Shown piece by piece: positions 33,489 to 42,944 of a stretch of 64,000 nucleotides of DNA (position 1 is its first letter; the number at the start of each line of letters is the position of its first letter). The DNA lies in the NCBI GenBank assembly GCA_028641055.1, contig CM054061.1, forward strand, positions 58,698,825-58,762,824, given 5' to 3'. This DNA is from Alopecurus myosuroides. Its lineage: Eukaryota; Streptophyta; Magnoliopsida; Poales; Poaceae. The notes beneath the pieces are model-generated. The model had not been told where the DNA came from and did no database searches. It was given only the letters and a program-made list of their open reading frames with translations. A program made the position numbers and the translations under genes.

Positions 33489-34867
33489 CTAGTTGCTTTG
33501 TACGTGCAATGCACGTCTCAGCTAATTAATGATATCAATTATATTGCAACATATAAAAAACCATGTGTACGATAAATCGTCATTAATCATACTTCGTTGC
33601 ACTCCTCTCTGCCTACCCGTCTCCGCTAAAACGGTCAAATGGTGACACACAATAGATGAAGAATTCTATTGGGCATGAACATCAATCATTTGTCTTGCGC
33701 GTTGCTCTTGGCCTAGATTTGCATGCTGAGCTGTGTCTAAGCTTATCACAGTAGAATATGTTGTCTGCCGTCAGCAAAACTTAAGGAAATTAGTAGGCAT
33801 TTTTTTCAGGAGAAATGTGTAACAGGATCAATATCTGAACCAGTATTATAGCTGTTATCTACCCCACCGTCTACACCAACTTTTTTTTTGAGGTAACGTC
33901 CACACTAACAAAAGAAAAGTTTTAGGATAGTTAAAAAAGAAAAGGCTCAAGTTAACCAAAGAGCAAGGCCTGATTTTCAGCCCAATTAGAACGATGCACG
34001 TTCACGTTCTCTTTCGTCTTCTTGAAGCCTGAACCGTACGAGGAAAACAACTTCAGAAAGTCTACCATGGCGCCGCCAAAACAACTTGAAACTCCTCCGA
34101 GCCCCGTTCGCCTCTCCCTATCTCCTCAATCCCTCGATGTGTCGCCCACGGACACCCGTCCACATGCCCACGACCCTCCCTTTCCTGGCAAGCGGGCCGA
34201 GCTCTGCCCCACCCCGCTGCTCTCCTCCGAGCCACGGCCATGGCCGCCGTTGCGGGTGCCGACCTATTCTTCTCCTCCAGCAAGCTCCAGATTCCGCTCC
34301 TGCTCCTGGCCATCATCCCCGCGCCGACCTCGTCCTGTCCTCCAGCAAGCTTCCTGACCAGCGCTCGATAGCCTGGCGGCGGAAGTATATGGTGACGGCA
34401 CTGTGCCGCGGTGTACGACGGCGTGGTATACCATCAGCGTTGCCTTGCTCATCGCTCCATAGGATGGTTGTGTCGATGGTTTTGTTTGGAAGGATGCCAT
34501 CTCCCCCAGCCGCCCAGCGTCGCCTTCCATCCCCGCTCCATGCTTCGGTGCCCCGAGTTCGTCATCTGCTATATCTCCCCTTGGGCCTCCAACCTCGGCA
34601 GTCTAGCCGGCATCCATAGTGCCTCTAAGTTGGGCTTCCATGTGTCGCCGTCGACATCGGTGTGTCGCCCCCAATGTTTTCCTCTTGCAGTCCAGACTCG
34701 GGAAAAGATATCGTACCGTTTCGGTCACTTTGCGGTGGCAGGTTTTCGTAATTTTAATCTATGTTGAGCACCTCAACATTGAAGCAATATGAACCGTTTG
34801 ATCGACCATGTTTGATGGACGAGATTCAATGTATCTACGAAGTTTGCTCTTTTATTAGTAGTTTAGA
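33489..34867 (-). mobile_element. non-autonomous Helitron (1.4 kb)
   Basis: Read on the minus strand it starts TCTAAACTACTAATAAAAG at 34867 after a host A. It ends with a hairpin (acgtgcattgcacgt), a 9-nt spacer (acaaagcaa) and CTAG at 33489, followed by a host T. Insertion between A and T without duplication, TC...CTAG ends and the 3' hairpin define a Helitron. No Rep/helicase gene is present. The interior (about 34020-34740) is GC-rich, contains an ATG context (accatggcgccgcc) and Pro/Ser-rich frames, and looks like a captured promoter/first-exon fragment of unknown source. It sits in the LINE 3' UTR. Confidence 0.82.
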
Positions 34868-34889
34868 TATATTTGAAAAATTCAGAAAA

Positions 34890-35020
34890 AAGTGTAAAGA
34901 CAGGTTGAGTTACGAATATACCGAGTGGATAGCGCATGACACGATGGAGTGCACTGTCCCTCATTTTCAAACTGAATTCCATGAGTCGTGGCAGGACAGG
35001 ACACGCATGCATAAGTGGGA
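34890..35020. repeat. right target duplication and original distal flank of LEA copy 2
   Basis: 34890-34909 repeats the 20-bp site. What follows (ccgagtggatagcgcatgac, gagtgcactgtccctca, gaattcc.tgag.cgtggca) aligns with 42300-42395 upstream of LEA copy 3. It shows where the LEA copy 2 upstream region continued before the LINE arrived. Confidence 0.8.
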
Positions 35021-36404
35021 TACGGCTTTCTATGTAAACGTTTTCGTCGTGACGCCTACTGTTCCGTCGATGATTTATGGGTGTATATGCAAACATATCG
35101 TCTAACATTTTCTTGCAGAGCCTGCTTGGTTCACCGTATTACATGCAAAATGGCCGGAAAGTTTCGCTCCGGAAATTATGCTCGGATGAGCCACTTGGTC
35201 GGTCGTTATTTCCTCCCCATTTTTTTCCGTTTCTTTTCCTTAGTTTATTTTCTGGCATAAGGCCCGTAAATTCCCACGGACCACTGATGGCGCTGATTAA
35301 AATTCGGCCGTTTTTGTGTGCCCATCAAACCGACGCGGTAAATATTCTGGGACCGGAAATTATTCAGACATTTCAAGCGAGGCCGCAATATATTTTTCAA
35401 TCAGTAAAATTTATGAAAAAAATGATACTCCCTATGTGCCGAGAGTATAACTATAGATTTGTGCTTAATACGTTCATTTTTCGCGTCAGTGTTTTCAATC
35501 ATAGGATTATAATTTTTCGAACATGCCCTATAAAAAATACGCTTGTAAGTTGTAAATAAAAGTATGTAACAAATCACCATTTTTTAAGGAAGCAAATCAC
35601 TTTTGTTGCCGAAAAATATTAAAAAAAGGTCTATCACTTTTGCCCAACTAATGTCCGTGATGAAGGTGTGCCACTCCGATGATTGCACATTATCGACCAG
35701 AAAGATGACTGGAGGGACGTGGTGACGGAGTGACGACTGAGTACAGTGCGGCGACCAGCACACGGTAGAAACCTAACAAATTGAACTCTTACTTAGTTTG
35801 TTCAACTTGTGATCATGACCCCTCAAAAAAAATGTTGAACTTTTTTTCAAAGCATTACCGTAATACTGAAAATCGAAATGAAAAATTAATGGGATAAAAG
35901 GTAATTCCTCACTATCACTGACACATATTTAGCTTAGCTCGATGCAGCGCCTATTCTGTAACTCTGGAGACAGAGAGACACTGTAACCATGGTTTTTGGA
36001 TTCGGTCCAACAAAGTTTACTCGGTAAAATTCAATTAGTTAGTCAGAAAACAAGTAATTTTTGATCGATATTGGATAAAATTTATAAAATGATGTGGAAC
36101 TCTAACTTATAAAATTTACTATCCACATCCTAGTGGTAAAGAACACATAGATATTTTGTGAGTACGTGGATTCAACTTTAGCATCTAGCGAAAATACTAT
36201 TTTGATTTTGTTTGAATTTTTTTAATGGTTCATTGATTAGACCAAAGTTTTAAACAAAACTTGCGAGATTTGTCATTTTCATGGGGTCCGAAAACAAAGA
36301 ACAAAGGCAAAACCTTGGTTGCAAATATTGCTGGAAATCAACCGGTTTTGGCAAGAGATACAGCAACCACGATGTTGTGAAGCACGAATGTTAGCATGGA
36401 AAAG
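35021..36404. other. intergenic, no gene seen
   Basis: Unique-looking DNA of moderate to low GC, with frames up to about 160 codons but none resembling a protein family. The segment 35105-35410 has several CpG-containing words and may derive from older gene or element sequence. No ends or repeats could be fixed. Confidence 0.4.
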
Positions 36405-36409
36405 GTAGG

Positions 36410-37863
36410 TGATGACCCACGATGTTGTGAAGCATGAATGTTATCGTAATAATTTCGATAAATAAGAGTCGAACCCAACGAGGAACATAAAGTGTTGACA
36501 AGCAGGTTTGATAGATGATTCACTGTAAACACTAGCTAACCGTTTTTTGGTGATTTTTGATATAGCAGATAAATAAAATATGAGTAAATAAAAGACAGTA
36601 AATATAACTGCAGCGAGTGGACCAATCCTTTTTAGAGCAAAGGACAAGCCGGTGTATTTATGATTACCAAACGTTCTTGAGGACATATGGGAATTTCGTC
36701 AAGCGCTTTCGTTTCATACAGTTGATTAATATTTATTGTTTTGATAGGTGTTGTGTGGGTGAACCTATGCTAATGCACCTCCCAACTAGAACTAATACAT
36801 ACTTGTGATCAAACCCCTTGCAAGTATCCGCAAATACAATAAAGTAATTAAGATAAATCTAACCACAGGCTTAAACTCTGGGATCCTACACTCCCTCGTT
36901 CATAGGTTTTCTAACGAGGGTTTAGATTTCTGTCACTCCAGCAACCCCATAATTAGTAGCCAAATACACAATGCATCCTCCTAGGCCCATAAAGGTGAAG
37001 TGTCATGTAGTCGACGTTCACATAACACCGCTAGAAGAATAACATCACAACTTAAATATCAAACCACTAGATATTACTTTAACATAATTCCATTACTAAC
37101 ATCTTAACTTCTCCCATGTCCTCAAGAACTAAACGAACTACTCACAAGACATCATATGGATCATGATCATAGATGATATAATGACGAATAACAATCTGGT
37201 CATATAGTGCAAAACCGATAAATCTCATAAGCATTAACTATTAGCAATGATATAGAACCCTAATCGTTACATCGGGATGGAGATGGATGGTGAGGGTGAT
37301 GGTGCTGGTGATGATGATGATGACGATGACGATCTTGATGATGCCCGAAGCGATGACTGTGACGATGCCGATGATTTCCCCTCTTTGGGGAGGAATTTCC
37401 GCGGAGGATTTCTCCATGCCGGAGAGCTTTTCTATCTCTGTTGTTTTCCGCCCCGAGGAGGTGGTGGAATATTTCCTCGATGGTTCTCTGTGGCTTAGGG
37501 TTCCCGGGGGGTCAAGTACGCGAAAGGAGGTGACCAGAGGTGGGCCAGGGTGGCCACACCACCCCAAGGCGCGGCCAGGGGGCTCCCTAGTGGTGTGGGC
37601 CCTAGTGGCCCCCCTCCGGGTCTTCTCGTGGCTAGCTCCCTCTTCTGCACTTCTAAGACTTCTGCGATGCCCCCCTTCTTCTGAAATAGGGTATCTTGAC
37701 GGTGATTTTTCCATCAGATTTCTAGTCCCGGTGTTTATTCTCCAATAATTATTAAACATGTAAAATAAGATGAAATAACATGAGTAATGCATCATAATAT
37801 GAAATATATCGATTAATAACAGAAAATTACAATATAAAATAGTGATGCAAAATGGACGTATCA
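36410..37863 (-). mobile_element. solo LTR (1454 bp)
   Basis: On the minus strand it starts TGATACGTCCATTTTGCATC at 37863 and ends GGGTCATCA at 36410. It is flanked by gtagg on both sides (36405-36409 and 37864-37868). Long LTRs opening with TGATACGTC are typical of Triticeae gypsy families. There is no internal domain, so it arose by LTR-LTR recombination. Open frames over the (gatgat)n stretch near 37300-37350 are not genes. A 22-nt word (gatgttgtgaagca.gaatgtta) occurs just outside (36371) and just inside (36421) its edge. Confidence 0.78.
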
Positions 37864-38072
37864 GTAGGGCGAGGAAAACCAATCCCACGTCAACCGAAAA
37901 TTCTATCACGGAAATTTATTTATGGGACGACTAGCGTCACGACTAATGGAGCATGAATCATGGTAGTTGGCAACTTGTGACAATCGGGCAAATCACATCT
38001 AGGAAAACAAATCTTACACATGCCACAACAAGAATGAAACCATCACCACATTGGCGTGGATATGACTGGAGT

Positions 38073-39345
38073 TACTTATTTATTTATTTTGAAACGGAGG
38101 AAAATACTTGACTATCCATTAAATGAGAGAGAGAGAGAGAGAGAGGATTAGAACAAAACTAGAGGCACAAATGGGATTACTCTCCCAAAATTACATGACT
38201 CAAATGTTTTGCACCGGCAGAGGCCCAAAGATGCGCCTCGGCCTTAATGTTTAATTGGTGGTGATGATTTGTGGTGGAAAACCCTCGCGTTTCTCTCGTT
38301 CCAAATAGTCCACCATGTGAGAATGGAGATAGAAGCCATAGCTTTTCGGTTGGGGATGTTCGTGCTTGACATATTGACCCATGAAGAAGCAATGGAGAGA
38401 TAAGGTGTCCAATCAGCCAAAGTAATAGAAGGAAGATCGAGCCACTCCTTAATCATCTTCCGAAGAATTTTGGTGAAGTGACATTCGAAGAAAAGGTGTG
38501 TTGCCATTTCTTGGGTTTGTTTGCAAAGGGGGCAAAGAACACAATTTGTCCTTCCTCTTTTCTCGAGGCGATCCACGGTCCAAAACCTATTTTGAATGAC
38601 CAATCAAGAGAAGAATTTAATTTTTGGAGGAGCCCAAGCCCTCCAAACATTTTTATTCATGCAACCGTTAGTGCGTTGAGGAATTGAGCCTTCTAAGTCG
38701 AGGATGAGGTGTACTCCCCACTTGCTGTGAGGATCCAAGTAATAGCAGCATCAACGTCCTTTCTAAGGTGCACACTATCAATATCCACCCAAAGGGGAAT
38801 GAACTCGTGTAGGTGAGGCAATATCAAATTGGTGCCCATCTTAATATTTGAGATCCAAGCGTTCTCAACCATAGCTTGCTTGACTTTCTAATTTTTTCGG
38901 GAGGAGACAGATGGGCAATGTCTTTAGAGTTATTCCCATTGAGCCAAGGGGAGTCCCGGCAAGGGGCAATGTTATCGTTGCCAATGTTAATAGTGGTGGA
39001 GGCATAAAAGGGTGCCATGCCAACCGAGTCACAAGGGGTGTCCATGACCACCCAAACTTTGCCGGTCTCCACTCAAACCAAGTCCACCATAAGTGAAGGG
39101 CATGCACAAAGTTCTCAAGGTGAAGAATCCCTAGCCCTCCAAGATGAGCTGGCGAACACACCACATCCCAATTGATCTTGCATTTATCAGTGGAAACTTA
39201 TCTAGTGTTGGCCCAAAGAAGGGCACACTTTATCTCGTTCATGCTCAAAAGGCAACCAACGGGAATGTTGAGGGGTTGAGGTGGTAGATCGCTTGCAAGA
39301 CAAGAATGAACTTGACCAAAGTCCCACGTCCGGCCACATTAAAAT
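38073..39345 (-). mobile_element. 5'-truncated L1-type LINE, 3' end of ORF2
   Basis: Minus-strand frames, interrupted by stops and frameshifts, read RGTLVKFILVLQAIYHLNPLNIPVG, then CKINWDVVCSPAHLGGLGILHLENF, and near the end a zf-RVT domain (CVLCPLCKQTQEMATHLFFECHFTKILRKMI, then WWTIWNERNARVFHH). This is the order found downstream of reverse transcriptase in plant LINE ORF2. The tail at 38090-38073 is A-rich (aaaataaataaataag). The upstream boundary near 39345 is approximate. Confidence 0.82.
38125..38145. repeat. (GA)n microsatellite
   Basis: About ten uninterrupted GA dinucleotides in the 3' untranslated part of the truncated LINE. Confidence 0.9.
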
Positions 39346-40198
39346 TCTAGTCACCCCAAGAACACGTTTTACATCCATTTTGTCCTCTAGGAGATTCTTG
39401 CTCTACAAGTTTTCCACCCATTTTGTCCTCAGGCGCACCGCTTGGCATACTTGTTTAGTTTCCTGGGCGTAACTTTCGACAGGGTGTTTCTGCGTGGACA
39501 ACAATAGAGGTGGAAAAAACTAAGACGTCGGCAGGTCTATGATGTTTACAGGCGGAAACGGCCCATAATTGGTGAAACTGGGCTTCATCAGAAAATATGT
39601 CGGGCCGGTAAAAAACCTGAGTATTGGGCTAAATTACTGCAATTCAAGCCATGCCCGAGAAATTACTTATTTCCGGTGATAACCCGTTTTTGGGTGACAA
39701 TTCGAGGCGGTGGTTTGGGTTTTGCGTCATACGCCCCTAGAGCGTTGTGGGTGTGGTAAGAACGAAGGTTCTATGTGTCTACTTGAATAGGGTTGTCTAT
39801 TTTGTGTACAGGACTAATGGACTAATGGACTCTATGCTGCTCTAATAACCAAGAAAAAAGGTAGTATAATGTAGTGACACTTGTAGCTCTATAGTACTCT
39901 CTCCGTCTCATATTAATTGTCCCATAGTTGAACAAAAATAGATATATCTAATAGTAATTGGTGAGTCGTTAGTTGCCTCCACTTTTCTATAATCGCTCTT
40001 TTATTACTTTCCCTGTCCATTTTTATAAGCCACTTCTTACCATTTTAATAGCAAGAAATGTGCCTTATAAAAGTGGACATATGGAGTATAAAAGTAAAAT
40101 AGTACAAGGGGCTCATGTTCCGATTCCTGAGCTGGCAACACCTAGATTGATTTTAGTATTGCCGGTCTCGTGCTGCTCGTCTACGCGTGTGGTTTTTT
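39346..40198. other. intergenic with degenerate Stowaway remnants
   Basis: No gene. 39894-39960 opens like a Stowaway (tactctctccgtctcatattaatt) but lacks its other half. 40000-40086 contains an inverted pair (tccatttttataag.c and cttataaaagtgga) consistent with another decayed Stowaway. Confidence 0.5.
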
Positions 40199-40200
40199 TA

Positions 40201-40315
40201 CCCTCCGTCTCAAATTAACTGTCATAACGATTTGATAAAAATGGACGTATCTAGACATAACTTAAATACATCTATTTTGTCCAACTTTGTGACAATTAAT
40301 TTTAGACGAAGGGAG
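40201..40315. mobile_element. Stowaway MITE (115 bp)
   Basis: Ends ccctccgtctcaaatt and inverted aattttagacgaaggga, flanked by TA at 40199-40200 and 40316-40317. Confidence 0.87.
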
Positions 40316-40317
40316 TA

Positions 40318-40985
40318 CAATTGTTGCCCGACCATATCGTTTGCTTCCGTGTTTTTCTTCAAGGGTTTGTGCGTTCCGAATTCTACAATGCAGGAGATCC
40401 GGGAAGGATGCAGCTAGGCTGCTAGGCCATCTCCAACGGAGTTTTTCTCTTTTCATTTTGTATCCTGCGTCTCAAAATAAGAGTGAACTTTCTACTTTTG
40501 CAAGTAGAGACTTAACCAGGATGAAACCAGGAATCTAACAAAAGGGGACCATTTGAACATAAAGAAATTTGAAAGCAAACATATAACTAAATCTCTGTGT
40601 AAATTTGAGGGCTAAAACAAAAATAAAATAAGGGTATTTTGAAAAAAGGAAATCACCCATAGGGGGGCCGTACCCCCTGGTTCCGTCCCTGGACTTAACT
40701 GACTGGGTAAACGAAGTTTTAAGAGGTCCGACGCAAATGAATCCTGAATCCTGAATCCGATATATCAGCATTTGATAGATTATCCAACCCGGATTCATGT
40801 GAGATGGCTGGGGCCATTAGGAGGTTTTTCGAATAGAAATTGGTTAGATGGATGTATATATCTCACGCTAAAATATGTCTAGATCATCCATTTCAATAAA
40901 AGATATTTTTGAGATAGTGGAAGGAAGTATATGAAACACCTTTCCGGCATTTCAAGACACACGGTATGGTACACAAACCATGCAC
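40318..40985. other. intergenic, no gene seen
   Basis: AT-rich. 40845-40930 contains a degenerate Stowaway-like inverted repeat (gatggatgtatatatctc ... agatcatccatttcaat). Near 40650-40700 a C/G-rich word run (ggggggccgtaccccctggttccgtccctgg) is reminiscent of LTR or LINE ends but has no partner. Confidence 0.4.
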
Positions 40986-41256
40986 ACCGTACCATACCTG
41001 CGAACTTTTTCGTTTTTGCGAACTTTTGATCTTTTTTATTACGGCTTAATAAAACATGAAACTCAGATGGCTGACGAACATAAAGATACATCTGTCATCA
41101 GACATCGTGACCCGACTCAATTCAAACGTACATCTGTCCGTAGACTCTGGACACGTAAGTACATCGAATTAAAGTTGCAAGGAAATGTGTGTTTGGAAAT
41201 CATGAAATTGGAAGACAAAAGATGTGTCAAGCAAATTAAAGCACGAGCGACTGAAT

Positions 41257-41947
41257 CTAGTGATCCCCGGTGATCTTCTCGGTGACGCTGCTGGTGTCCT
41301 TGGCTGCGCCGTTGTCCCCGCCCATCCCCAGCGTGTTCACCACCGCGTCCTTGGCGCCCACCACCGCGCCCTTGACCGTCTCGGTGGCCTGCTGGAGGAC
41401 GCTGCCGGTCTTGTCCTTGCCGGCGACGGCGGAGTCCTTGGCGTACTGCGCCGCGTCGTAGGTCCTGTCCTGTGCGTACTGCGTGGTCTCGGCGGCCTTC
41501 TGCTTCGCCAGCTCCGTCTTCTCGCCGAGGAAGCTTCCGGTCTGGTCCTTGCTCTCGACGGTCTTGTCCTTGGCCGCCTGCGCCGTCCCGGCTGTTTTGT
41601 CCTTTGCCGCCTGCGCGGTTTCGGCGGCTCGGTCTCTGGCTGCCTGCGCCGTCTGGAAAGTTGTGTCCTTGGCCTCGCCGGTCTTCTGCTTGGCTGCCTC
41701 CGTGGCGCCCTGGCCCTGTCCGGACGCGTGCCCCGCCAGGCTCGCCGCCTGGTCCTTGGCCTGGTACGCCTTGTCCTGGGCTGCACCCATCACCTGCCCC
41801 GCCTTCTCCTACAAACACACCACGAACACAACATGGTAGGTCGTGGACATTTACACACTGGCTCAAGCATTTAAGCAATGTATGTACCTGGGTGTGGGCC
41901 TTGGCCTCGCCGACGCGGTAGCTTGCCTGGTCCTGGCTGGATGCCAT
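41257..41947 (-). CDS. group 3 LEA protein (HVA1-like), copy 3
   Basis: Exon 1 is 41947-41888 (MASSQDQASYRVGEAKAHTQ). A 79-bp intron has gtacat and tttgtag ends. Exon 2 is 41808-41257 with TAG at 41257-41259. The ~203-residue product has the same architecture as copy 2: LEA_4 11-mer repeats (AAKDKTAGTAQAAKDKTVESKDQ, KQKAAETTQYAQDRTYDAAQ), VLQQATETVKGAVVGAKDAVVNTLGMGG and a final EKITGDH. The main differences are the deletion of a few residues near the C-terminus and scattered substitutions. Role as for copy 2: a desiccation protectant without enzymatic activity, cytosolic. It lies on the same strand as copies 1 and 2. The upstream region is uninterrupted for about 340 bp. Confidence 0.95.
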
Positions 41948-42095
41948 CTCGACCTCACGAACTAATTCTTGGCTCAAACAAACTAAAGCAAGATCAGTTG
42001 CCAACACGAACTGGAATGGGTAGATTTCTGATTTCCGTCCGGAAAGAAGGTGAATGGCTCAACTCAGCTCTCTGCCTGGCAAAAAGCGGACATCG

Positions 42096-42176
42096 TTTAT
42101 ATAGGCAGCAGCTACCGGACAGCGCAAGGGGGACACGTCGCGGCGCGGAGGGACACGTACCTAGAGAAGACACGCG
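42096..42176 (-). promoter_or_regulatory. LEA copy 3 promoter: TATA box, ABREs, CE3-like core
   Basis: On the minus strand TATATAAA lies at 42103-42096, about 150 bp before the ATG. ACGTGTCC motifs lie at 42138-42131 and 42158-42151, and the CGCGTG core at 42176-42171. Order and spacing mirror copy 2, so both genes probably answer to ABA and dehydration. The CE3-like site is less complete here (CGCGTGTCTT). Confidence 0.75.
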
Positions 42177-42285
42177 GTGTGGCGTGTCCGTACCTTCGCG
42201 AAGCTCGGCCATATCGTCACAGCTGATTGGGTCGATCACATGCGGAAACCGATTCAAAACTCCAGGAGAAGTACAAGTGTACAAG

Positions 42286-42484
42286 TGTAAAGACAGGTTT
42301 AAGAGATCGAGTGGATAGCATGACGTTGGTGCACACTGTCTCTCATATTTTTTAAACTCTCATTTTTTTAAACTGAATCAGTCCAGGAGTGGCAGCATGG
42401 CAGCATTATATGCCCTGTGGTCTCCCCTGTTTCCACTCTTAGACTAGATGGCTATGTAATCACTTCTGTAGGACGTCTTTGAGC
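42286..42484. other. LEA copy 3 distal upstream flank (empty LINE site)
   Basis: 42286-42303 is the undisrupted counterpart of the LINE target at copy 2. 42300-42395 aligns with 34910-35020. No gene is present up to the Harbinger end at 42488. Confidence 0.7.
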
Positions 42485-42487
42485 TAA

Positions 42488-42944
42488 GGGCATCTCCAGC
42501 CCTCCCCCGGAGCCACCAAGCGGCCTTTTTAGCGATGAAAGCGCCGAAATCTCACCAGTCGCCCTCTAGGACTCGGTTTAGCGCTGCTTTCCGTCGTTTT
42601 TTCCGTCGTTTCGCGCCGCCGAACCCAGCCCATACCCAGCGCGCTGGGTTCGGCTTTAGGGGGCGAAATGCGCGCGTGGGGCAGACTTGTCGGCGACGGA
42701 AGACGATTTCCCTCCATTTTTACGATGGTTCCCTCCACTTTTCCCCCACATGTACCTCTCCCCCACTCCATTCCTGCCATTTGCCCCTACCCCGAGATCT
42801 AGACGCCATGGCTACCGCCCGATTCACAGGACCCCGCGCCGTCGCCGTCGCCGTAGCCATTCCCGCGATCTTCGAGCTCGGCAAGAAGCCGCACAAGCCA
42901 AGAGCGCCGAAGGAGAGGCCGCCTGACGAAGGGATGGATCTTGG
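42488..42944 (+). mobile_element. PIF/Harbinger element, 5' part only
   Basis: After a TAA (42485-42487) the sequence starts gggcatctccagcc, the same terminus as the element at 5248. It is followed by similar words (tagcgctg..ttc, gaacccagccca, gcgcgcgtgggg). A short frame from ATG 42808 (MATARFTGPRAVAVAVAIPA) may be the start of the element's first gene. The right part, including transposase and right terminus, is absent. The element is cut where the LTR of the next element begins, near 42945. Confidence 0.72.

Larger units (their letters stand above)
23013..34889 (+). mobile_element. 5'-truncated LINE carrying nested gypsy and Helitron
   Basis: Flanked by the perfect 20-bp repeat at 22993-23012 and 34890-34909. 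Without the nested gypsy (23361-33226 plus one cgcat) and Helitron (33489-34867), a ~630-bp LINE 3' end remains. It has the C-terminal RNase H-like domain of ORF2, a stop at 33352-33354, a short 3' UTR and a terminal A-tract (34885-34890). 5' truncation plus a long duplication is typical of target-primed reverse transcription. It sits 386 bp upstream of the LEA copy 2 start codon. Confidence 0.88.

Noticed and set aside
37277..37498. Asp-rich ORF (EMDGEGDGAGDDDDDDDDLDD)
   Set aside because: Produced by a (gatgat)n stretch inside the solo LTR.
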